Position numbers and translations under genes: made by a program
Notes under the pieces: model-generated
Database searches by the model: none
Told to the model about the DNA's origin: nothing
Seen by the model: the letters and a program-made list of their open reading frames with translations, nothing else
Part shown: positions 57,363 to 64,000 of the stretch, one piece after another
Layout: every line of letters begins with the position of its first letter
Numbering within the stretch: the first letter of the stretch is position 1
DNA from: Rosistilla carotiformis
GTDB taxonomy: Bacteria; Planctomycetota; Planctomycetia; Pirellulales; Pirellulaceae
DNA: 64,000 bases
NCBI RefSeq assembly: GCF_007753095.1
Contig: NZ_CP036348.1
Span: forward strand, 6,425,411-6,489,410
Reading direction: 5' to 3'

Positions 57363-57645
57363 GGAAAGGATTCCCGAATAAGCCAACAGCGGTCGCGACG
57401 GCAGCCGGTAGGGCAAGCGATCGCGGAAAAACCATCGGCCACGCGATCACGGTCGATGTTCTCCCACCTTGGTTAGTGGGCCGATGTCGCGGATTCCGTA
57501 CAAGAATCTTGGAAATTCGGGAAAATTGCGTTTCCGATCTCGCGTTCCAACGCAACGACGGCATCGAAGCACATCGCGTCCACCGCGTCGCTTCCAAGCC
57601 CAGCGACTTAAGAACGTCGATGGTCTCGGCGTGGGACGCTCGAAA

Positions 57646-58587
57646 TCAAGCAGCTTGTCGCGCCGCCATCTTATCCATTCGTCGTTGGATCTTCTCGGGA
57701 ACCTCGCGCCAACGGCGGTGCATCCACCAGTATTGCTCGGGGCTCAGCGCGATCGCTTTCTCCAGACGCTCGTTGTACCAACAGGTCAGCTCGGTCACGC
57801 CCCCCAGCTCAGGCCCGGCATCGCGCGGATCGGCGACGCCGTTGCAGCCGATCTCGAACTGCATCGGACGTGTCGTCCGGCGAGCGTAGAAAACGGCCAT
57901 TGGCGCGTCGTTGGCTAGGGTGAACAGTGCCAGGGCCTTGTGGCACGAGGTCGGTTTTCCAAAAAAGTTGACCCAGCAACCGCGGGCACCAGCAAATTGA
58001 TCGGCCACCAACGAAAGTGTACCGTTGGCTTCCAAGTGCTGTTGAATGATGTCGGCCGAGCCATCTTTGTCGACAAGCATCTGCCCGTGCATGCCGCGGA
58101 ACTGGGTGATGTAACGATGCAGGAAACGGTTGTCCAACGGACGGGCAACGGTCATCGTCGGAATTCCAAACAGTCCGGTCGCGTAGCCGCCGATCTCAAA
58201 ATTGCCATAGTGTCCGCTGACCAAGACCATCGGCCGGCCTTCCAAAAACGGACGCAAGAAGAGCCCCGAGGTGGGGAAATCGAGCATCTGCCGCCAATTG
58301 CAAAGATGCAATCGCCGCCGAGACCAAGCGATTTCGCAAGCCATCATCACCAGGTGCGCCCACATTTGACGGCGTGTGCGATCGATTTGTTCGTCGCTAG
58401 CATTCGGGGATGCAATCCGAAGATTGGTGTCGATCGTCCGGCGTCGGAGCTGTAAAACGTCGGAAAGCAAGTAGGCCAAACCATTGCAAACCGGTTGCAT
58501 CCGCTGGACCGACAGCGTTTGAATCACCGCAAACAGCGACCGCACCAGGAGATAGACGGCAAAATCGATAGCGGTCTGCTTGTTCAC
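57646..58587 (-). CDS. Lipid A-type (LpxL/HtrB) lysophospholipid acyltransferase
   Basis: 313 residues. An amphipathic or membrane N-terminus is followed by the HX4E catalytic motif HYGNFE in VLVSGHYGNFEIGGY, then DQFAGARGCWVNFFGKPTSC and the ending YWWMHRRWRE, all typical of the LpxL/LpxM acyltransferase family. These add secondary acyl chains to lipid A precursors at the inner membrane, which fits an LPS-bearing planctomycete outer membrane. A related acyl-transfer role on another lipid is possible. Confidence 0.92.
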   Translation of the reverse strand: MNKQTAIDFAVYLLVRSLFAVIQTLSVQRMQPVCNGLAYLLSDVLQLRRRTIDTNLRIASPNASDEQIDRTRRQMWAHLVMMACEIAWSRRRLHLCNWRQMLDFPTSGLFLRPFLEGRPMVLVSGHYGNFEIGGYATGLFGIPTMTVARPLDNRFLHRYITQFRGMHGQMLVDKDGSADIIQQHLEANGTLSLVADQFAGARGCWVNFFGKPTSCHKALALFTLANDAPMAVFYARRTTRPMQFEIGCNGVADPRDAGPELGGVTELTCWYNERLEKAIALSPEQYWWMHRRWREVPEKIQRRMDKMAARQAA

Positions 58588-58818
58588 GCGACGTCGAATC
58601 CTTTTCCTTACCCAAACCGTTCGCCCCCGTCGGGGCAGCTTTTGCCGGTCCTCGAATGTCGGCCTATTGTGTCAGGACCTTCTCCCTCCGGAAAGATCAG
58701 TCGGACCGACAGCAAAACCGACTCGCTTTACTGGGGTATCCCCGGTGTTCACTGGACTGTGGGCATGGCAAGATACTCGCCTTTCCCCGACCCGTCCTTT
58801 TCAGAGCCCCTTGCAGAT

Positions 58819-59577
58819 ATGAATGCTCCCATTGCTGTCGTGCTCGCCGCTGGCAAAGGCACTCGAATGAAGAGTGAACTGGCCAAGGTTTTATTCCCAG
58901 TTTGCGGTCGCCCGATGATCCACTTCGTGATCGACGCGTTGCAAGCCGCCGGAGTTGCCAAGACGATCGTCGTCGTCGGCCACCAGCAGGAGAAGGTTCG
59001 CGAGACGCTGCAGGATCGCGACAATATCGAGTTCGTGGTTCAAGCCGAACAACTGGGGACCGGCCATGCCGTCCAAGTCTGCCGCGAGAACTTGCAAGCA
59101 CACGACGGACCAGTGATCGTCCTGGCGGGCGATTCGCCGCTGCTGCAAACCGAGAGCCTGAAGACCTTGCTGGCGGAATTCGAAAAGACCGCTCCAGCAC
59201 TGCTGCAGGGAACGTTGCACAAGGCCGATCCAACGGGGCTGGGACGGATCGTCCGCGATGCCGACGGCCGTTTCACCGGGATCGTCGAAGAAAAGGATGC
59301 CACCGACGCACAGCGGAAGATCACCGAAGTGAACATGAGCACCTACATCTTCAATTGCCGCGATCTGCTCGACGCGCTGGGACAATTGAAGCAGAATAAC
59401 AGCCAGGCCGAATATTACCTGACCGATTGTGCTGCGTTGCTGGGCGCTGCCGGCCGACCGGTCGAAGCGCTTCCGGTGCTCAAGGACTGCGAAGCGTTAA
59501 GCATCAACACCCGCGAAGATCTTGCCATGGTGGATGCCAAAATGCACGAGATGGGCTACGCCGATAACGATGCTTAA
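58819..59577 (+). CDS. Stand-alone GlmU-type nucleotidyltransferase
   Basis: 252 residues from the ATG at 58819. The NTP-transferase signature LAAGKGTRMKSELAKVLFPV and GTGHAVQVCRENL are those of GlmU's N-terminal UDP-GlcNAc pyrophosphorylase half. The C-terminal left-handed beta-helix acetyltransferase domain of full-length GlmU (about 450 residues) is absent. It would convert GlcNAc-1-phosphate and UTP to UDP-GlcNAc for cell-envelope sugars. The prs gene starts 49 bases downstream, the same order as the gcaD(glmU)-prs pair of Bacillus. Confidence 0.85.
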   Translation: MNAPIAVVLAAGKGTRMKSELAKVLFPVCGRPMIHFVIDALQAAGVAKTIVVVGHQQEKVRETLQDRDNIEFVVQAEQLGTGHAVQVCRENLQAHDGPVIVLAGDSPLLQTESLKTLLAEFEKTAPALLQGTLHKADPTGLGRIVRDADGRFTGIVEEKDATDAQRKITEVNMSTYIFNCRDLLDALGQLKQNNSQAEYYLTDCAALLGAAGRPVEALPVLKDCEALSINTREDLAMVDAKMHEMGYADNDA

Positions 59578-59626
59578 TTTTCCTGCCTCTCCACCTCCCC
59601 GAATGCTTCAGCAGCGGACTTCTAAG

Positions 59627-60580
59627 ATGCGTGAACTTAAGATTTTCAGCGGTCGAGCCAATCCCGAGCTCTCGCACAATGTCTGTAACGAATTGCATCT
59701 TTCTCCGGGAGCGATCACGTTGGGGAAATTTCCCGACGGTGAAAACTTCTGCAAAATCGACGAAGACGTTCGCGGCCGCGATGTCTATCTGGTCCAACCG
59801 ACCTGCCCCCCGGTCAACGATCATTTGATGGAGCTGTTGATCATGATCGACAGCTGCAAACGGGCTAGCGCTCAACGAATCACCGCCGTGATTCCGTACT
59901 TCGGATACGCGCGTCAAGATCGTAAAGACGAAGGCCGCGTGCCGATCACCGCCAAGATGGTCGCCAACATCATCACCCGTGCCGGCGCCGACCGCGTCCT
60001 AACGATGGACCTGCACGCGGCTCAAATCCAAGGCTTCTTCGACGTCCCCGTCGATCACCTCTACGCCGCCCCGGTGCTCAACCAACACTTCCTGGAACAG
60101 AACATCAACCCCGATGATCTTGTTGTCGTCAGCCCCGACGAAGGGAGCATCAAGCGGGCCGTTGGCCACAAGGAACGCCTGGGCGGTCATCTGGCAATCG
60201 TCGACAAACGTCGCAGTAGCGCGACCGAGGTCAAACAAGACACGATCATCGGCTCAAGTGTTGAAGGGAAGATCTGTTTGATGTTCGACGACATGATCAG
60301 CACCGCCGGATCGATTTGTGGGGCCGCTTCGTTGGTGCATCAGTGGGGTGCGAAAGAGATTCACGTTGCGGCCACCCACGGTATCTTCTCTGGCCCCGCG
60401 ATCGAACGCATCAAGGCCTCACCGATCGACAGCATCGTGATCACCGACACGATTCCGCTGACGCCCGGTAAGATGTTGCCCAACATCAAAGTCCGCTCGG
60501 TTGCGATCTTCCTAGCCGAAGCAATCAAGCGGATCCACAACGATCAATCGATCAGCGCGATGTTCCGCAACAAAAAGTAA
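59627..60580 (+). CDS. prs: Ribose-phosphate pyrophosphokinase (PRPP synthetase)
   Basis: 317 residues from the ATG at 59627; this fits the family's usual length, and an earlier ATG at 59570 would add an unrelated tail. Motifs: KIFSGRANPELS at the N-terminus, IPYFGYARQDRK (ATP-binding flexible region), MDLHAAQIQGFFDVPVDHL, and the PRPP-binding VCLMFDDMIS-type loop (LMFDDMISTAGSIC). It makes PRPP from ribose 5-phosphate and ATP for nucleotides and aromatic/His synthesis. It follows the GlmU-type gene on the same strand. Confidence 0.97.
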   Translation: MRELKIFSGRANPELSHNVCNELHLSPGAITLGKFPDGENFCKIDEDVRGRDVYLVQPTCPPVNDHLMELLIMIDSCKRASAQRITAVIPYFGYARQDRKDEGRVPITAKMVANIITRAGADRVLTMDLHAAQIQGFFDVPVDHLYAAPVLNQHFLEQNINPDDLVVVSPDEGSIKRAVGHKERLGGHLAIVDKRRSSATEVKQDTIIGSSVEGKICLMFDDMISTAGSICGAASLVHQWGAKEIHVAATHGIFSGPAIERIKASPIDSIVITDTIPLTPGKMLPNIKVRSVAIFLAEAIKRIHNDQSISAMFRNKK

Positions 60581-60627
60581 ACCATCGCTCTCCCCGTACT
60601 CCGCGAAGCACAAGGCGCCCGCCCACC

Positions 60628-61431
60628 ATGCCGCTCCAGATCGAACACGTCTGCCAGTCGCTGGCCGCGGTCGCTCCGCTGCGACTGGCCGAATCGTGGG
60701 ACAACGTGGGGCTGTTGATCGGCGATCGCCGACGCGATTGCCGGCGCGTGATGACCTGCTTGACGATCACCCCCGACGTCGTTGCCGAAGCGACCGACCA
60801 ACAGGTCGATCTGATCGTCGCGCACCATCCATTGCCCTTCAAACCGATCGCTCGGCTGACCACCGACTCGACGGCCAGCGGAATGGTGCTGGAACTGGCG
60901 GCCCATCGGATCGCCGTCTACAGCGCCCACACAGCGTTTGATTCGGCCCGGCGTGGGATCAACCAACAATTGGCCGAAGGCTTGCAGTTGACCGACATCG
61001 CTCCTCTGCAAACCGATCCGGCCGACACTTCGGAGACGCCCGACGGGAGTGGTCGTTATGGCCGCGTGGCAGCGACGACGCTGGAACAGATCATGCGTCG
61101 CGCCGCCGACTTTCTGAAACTGCCCAACGTCCGCTACGTCGGCGATCCCGACGCCGCGGTCACCAAAGTCGCCTTGGCCTGTGGCAGCGGCGGATCGTTT
61201 CTGGACGCCGCCCGCCGCAAGGGCTGCGATTGCATGCTCACCGGCGAATCCAACTTTCACGGCTGCCTAGAGGCCCAATCGCAGGGGATCGGGCTGATCC
61301 TGGTCGGGCATTACGCCAGCGAACGCTTTGCGATGGAACAACTGGCCGACCACCTGATTCAAGAGCACGACGAGCTTACCGTCTGGGCAAGCCGCAGCGA
61401 ATCGGACCCATTGCGCCAGTTTTCTCTATAG
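60628..61431 (+). CDS. NIF3-like dinuclear metal centre protein
   Basis: 267 residues. Signature segments are RLAESWDNVGLLIGD (about 19-33), VAHHPLPFKPIARL with the metal-ligand histidines, and the C-terminal ACGSGGSFLDAARRKGCDCMLTGE plus GHYASERFAMEQLA. NIF3/YbgI proteins form toroidal hexamers with a two-metal site; some hydrolyse GTP or act on nucleobases, but a general role is not known. It begins 47 bases after prs, so the unit may include glmU-like, prs and nif3. Confidence 0.92.
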   Translation: MPLQIEHVCQSLAAVAPLRLAESWDNVGLLIGDRRRDCRRVMTCLTITPDVVAEATDQQVDLIVAHHPLPFKPIARLTTDSTASGMVLELAAHRIAVYSAHTAFDSARRGINQQLAEGLQLTDIAPLQTDPADTSETPDGSGRYGRVAATTLEQIMRRAADFLKLPNVRYVGDPDAAVTKVALACGSGGSFLDAARRKGCDCMLTGESNFHGCLEAQSQGIGLILVGHYASERFAMEQLADHLIQEHDELTVWASRSESDPLRQFSL

Positions 61432-61633
61432 CGAATCGTCCGATTTCTGCGATCCGCCCGATCGGCTGCGTTTGACCTTCGGCCGCTCCGGTCTAGAATG
61501 CGGTCAGCGAACACTGGCTGCGTTCCTACCATGCTTACAGCGAGATCGAATTCGCCCAGCCGTTGCCCGCACCACTGGGAGCGCTGGCCATTCGATCCTC
61601 TCGCTCGTTCATCCGCTCCACGAAGGAAATCCA

Positions 61634-62386
61634 ATGACAGCTCCAGACAAGTGGCTATGTGCCCTTCCGGTCTACAACGAAGTCAACTTTGTCGATGAAG
61701 TCCTGGATAACGTGGCCAATTACGCAGCGAATATCTTGGTCGTCGACGATGGTTCCAACGACGGCACCGACGCCCGGCTGGCCCAGCGAACCGACGTCAC
61801 GGTCGTTCGGCACCCCGAAAATCGTGGCTACGGCGCGGCCCTGACCACAGCCTTTGAATACGCGATCGACAACGGGTACGACGTCGTCGTCACGATCGAT
61901 TGCGACGGCCAGCACCAACCGGTGCGGATCCCCGATTTTGTCGCCGCGGCCAGCCAAGCCGACATCGTTTCGGGCAGCCGCTATCTGAAGATGTCCGAAG
62001 ACGACGACGCGCCGCCGGAAGAGCGGATGTTGATCAATCGCAAGATCACTCAACAATTGAACCGTCGTCTGGGACTGAAGCTGACCGATGCGTTCTGCGG
62101 TTTCAAAGCCTATCGCGTCGACGCGTTGCGGAAGCTGCGGATCACCGATCCTGGGTATGCGATGCCGTTGCAATTGTGGGTCGAAGCGGCATTGGCCGAT
62201 CTGTCGGTCGTCGAACTCGCCGTCCCGCGAATCTACTTGGATCTCAGCCGTTCGTTTGGCGGATCGTTGGACCACGCGGAAACCCGGCTGGCGTATTATA
62301 ATCGTGTCCTGGAAGATGCGATTACGTCGGCCTGTCGTGAAGGTCGCAAGCTGCCCCGACGCCGAGAACTGTGCCCCGACGCGTGA
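61634..62386 (+). CDS. Glycosyltransferase family 2 protein
   Basis: 250 residues from the ATG at 61634, with AAGGAAATCC before it. The GT-A fold motifs are there: ALPVYNEVNFVDEVLDN, ILVVDDGSNDGT, and DCDGQHQP for metal and sugar-nucleotide binding, then VSGSRYLK. No transmembrane helix is seen, unlike DPMS1-type enzymes with membrane domains. It probably moves a sugar from a nucleotide donor to a lipid carrier or envelope glycan. The next gene overlaps its end. Confidence 0.9.
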   Translation: MTAPDKWLCALPVYNEVNFVDEVLDNVANYAANILVVDDGSNDGTDARLAQRTDVTVVRHPENRGYGAALTTAFEYAIDNGYDVVVTIDCDGQHQPVRIPDFVAAASQADIVSGSRYLKMSEDDDAPPEERMLINRKITQQLNRRLGLKLTDAFCGFKAYRVDALRKLRITDPGYAMPLQLWVEAALADLSVVELAVPRIYLDLSRSFGGSLDHAETRLAYYNRVLEDAITSACREGRKLPRRRELCPDA

Positions 62387-64000
62387 CCACGATCAACGAA
62401 GAACCCTATCGATCCTACCGCGTGCCGCGGGCCCACCGCGATTGGTTGATCGACCCGCCGCTGGATGCGAACGCCGATGCGTTGGCAGAAAATTTGCGCA
62501 ACGCCGCCGATTGGAACCTGCAGATCGGGGGCCAGTCGATCGCGTCGTTTCGCAAACGCGCACGCCATGAATTGATCCACACCGCGATCGATTACGTCTC
62601 TTCGTATCGCGATCTGCCCAACATCTGTTCCAGTTGTTCGACCGATCGGCCATTGGTCATGGCCGGTCATCAACCCGAACTGTTCCATCCGGGCGTCTGG
62701 TTCAAGAACTTTGTCCTCTCCCAGTTGGGACAGTCGCTGTCGACGATGGCGATCAATCTGATTGTCGACAACGATATCTGCCGCGCTCGATCGATCCGAG
62801 TCCCGACGCTGCGCAGCGGCAAACCGGCGACCGAGACGATCGCTTTTGATCGTCCTTCCGCCGTCGTCCCCTACGAAATGGCGGATATCGACGACCGCGA
62901 GGCGTTCCAAACGTTCGGCCGCCGCGTCGCGCGAACGATCGCTCCCCTGGTCGACCATCCCTGCATCGAACAACTGTGGCCCGAAGCGGTCCAAGCGGCA
63001 GATCGGACCGGCAACATCGGACTTTCGCTGGCGCAATCGCGTCACCAAATCGAATCACAACTGGGACTATCGACGCTCGAGGTTCCGTTGAGCCGATTGT
63101 GCGAAGGCCCCGCGTTTTGCGAGTTTGTGCTCCATCTGATCCGCGAACTACCACGGCTGCACGATTGTTACAACGAATCGGTCGTCGCCTACCGGATCGC
63201 GCATCACATCCGCAGCAACTCCCACCCCGTGCCCGAGCTCGCTTGCCGCGACGGTTGGTACGAAGCGCCGCTGTGGATCTACGACGAAACGAATCGCCAA
63301 CGCCGGGCGCTCTTCGCGCGAGTCAGCGACGAAAAGATCGAGCTGAGCGATTTGGCATCGACGCATTTGACGATCTCCAATCATGGCGATCCCTCCGCGA
63401 CGGCAGCGGAACTGCTTGAGCGACTTCAGAATAACGTGCGGCTTCGTCCCCGCGCGTTGGTCACGACGATGTACGCTCGACTGGTCCTGTCGGATCTGTT
63501 CCTGCACGGCATCGGTGGCGGCAAATACGACCAATTAAACGATACGATCATCCGCCGTTTCTTCGACATCGCGCCACCGCACTTCACCGTCCTCTCGGCA
63601 ACCTTCACTCCGCTGGGCGAATCGGTTGGAAGTGATGACGCCAGTTCGGATCAACTGCGTCAATCGATCCGCCGCACGCGATTTCAGCCCGAACATTTTG
63701 CCGATCAAGCCGATCTGCCGATCGATCTGGTGCAGGAGAAGCGTGAACTGTTGAGCGACATCCCGCCGCGTGGCGACAAACAGTCGTGGCATGATCGGAT
63801 CACCGCGATCAACACCGACCTGTCGGCTCGTCTGGATGACCTCCGCTGGCAACTGGCCGATCAATTGAACCAGGTCAATCGTCGCGAAGCGCAACGACGC
63901 CTGCTCTCATCGCGCGACTATTCGTTTTGCATCTACCCGTTGCAGGAGATGGGAGAGATGTTTGCCGCCATCGCGCGCGGCGAAGCGAATCCCCTTGGCC
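62371..64000 (+). CDS. Unfinished gene at the window edge, unknown function
   Basis: An uninterrupted frame of over 540 codons runs from GTG 62371 (or GTG 62383, overlapping the glycosyltransferase stop as GTGA) past the window end with no stop. It has no signal or membrane helix in the visible part. A region MAGHQPELFHPGVWFKNFVL with a following NLIVDND recalls, weakly, the substrate-binding opening of BshC-type cysteine-adding enzymes, and GIGGGKYDQLNDTIIRRFF lies later. This resemblance is only suggestive. The overlap suggests translational coupling with the glycosyltransferase. Confidence 0.7.
   Translation, partial: MPRRVTTINEEPYRSYRVPRAHRDWLIDPPLDANADALAENLRNAADWNLQIGGQSIASFRKRARHELIHTAIDYVSSYRDLPNICSSCSTDRPLVMAGHQPELFHPGVWFKNFVLSQLGQSLSTMAINLIVDNDICRARSIRVPTLRSGKPATETIAFDRPSAVVPYEMADIDDREAFQTFGRRVARTIAPLVDHPCIEQLWPEAVQAADRTGNIGLSLAQSRHQIESQLGLSTLEVPLSRLCEGPAFCEFVLHLIRELPRLHDCYNESVVAYRIAHHIRSNSHPVPELACRDGWYEAPLWIYDETNRQRRALFARVSDEKIELSDLASTHLTISNHGDPSATAAELLERLQNNVRLRPRALVTTMYARLVLSDLFLHGIGGGKYDQLNDTIIRRFFDIAPPHFTVLSATFTPLGESVGSDDASSDQLRQSIRRTRFQPEHFADQADLPIDLVQEKRELLSDIPPRGDKQSWHDRITAINTDLSARLDDLRWQLADQLNQVNRREAQRRLLSSRDYSFCIYPLQEMGEMFAAIARGEANPLG

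Noticed and set aside
1-64000. tRNA, rRNA, tmRNA or other structured RNA genes
   Set aside because: No cloverleaf-like or conserved RNA signatures were recognised in the intergenic stretches; a covariance-model search would be the decisive test.

Overview
The window looks like a chromosome segment from a planctomycete, most likely the Pirellulaceae (Rhodopirellula/Rosistilla-like). The evidence is the gene content: a DUF1559 prepilin-like protein, a DUF1592/DUF1588/DUF1585 cytochrome protein paired with a DUF1552 protein, a PVC-type beta-propeller/cytochrome c protein, Tat-exported Gfo/Idh/MocA oxidoreductases, squalene-cyclase-fold repeats behind a membrane anchor, and Gram-negative envelope genes (BamA-type, TolC, LpxL-type, TrkH). 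GC is moderately high, most starts have weak Shine-Dalgarno signals, and no rRNA, tRNA, CRISPR or insertion sequence was seen.

Layout. 1-1180: the end of a BlaI-type repressor overlapping an M56 membrane metallopeptidase. 1315-7086: a secreted TPR-like protein, then on the minus strand a BamA-like machine split into a POTRA-only protein and a separate lipoprotein-type barrel. 7657-17499: a secreted unknown, ammonium transporter, Ser/Thr kinase, glycerophosphodiesterase, a coupled HEAT-like/membrane pair and TrkH. 17897-21266: a DUF1559 protein and lipoprotein closed by a strong terminator, then two unknowns. 21470-26748: the cytochrome/PA14/DUF1592 protein, DUF1552 protein and Gfo/Idh oxidoreductase. 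26763-29324: a hybrid histidine kinase with receiver and HPt domains.

29645-38312 is the most unusual part. Five same-strand, mostly overlapping genes encode a TolC-family channel with a long Pro-rich N-terminus, a shortened SecA-like motor, a periplasmic adaptor, a GAF-like/HlyD fusion and a PqqD-like/M50-protease/HlyD fusion. Together they resemble a trans-envelope export line in which a SecA-like ATPase takes the place of an ABC or RND pump. A small zinc-ribbon membrane protein follows. 38940-42464 encodes a 1174-residue protein that may be a PPi-type PEP carboxykinase.

42746-54734 holds a PVC-type cytochrome protein, a MoxR-type ATPase, two copies of a REP/BIME-like repeat, an IMPase-aroB pair, a TonB-like membrane-anchored cyclase-fold protein, an ExeA-like protein with a changed P-loop, fabH and osmC. 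54888-64000 holds a FecR-like/anti-sigma-like membrane protein, a lipid A-type acyltransferase, a stand-alone GlmU-type uridylyltransferase next to prs, a NIF3 protein, a glycosyltransferase and an unfinished gene running off the window end.

No database search was possible. Family names rest on motifs and architecture read from the translations, and start sites were moved to internal ATG/GTG codons where a ribosome site, signal peptide or overlap favoured them.
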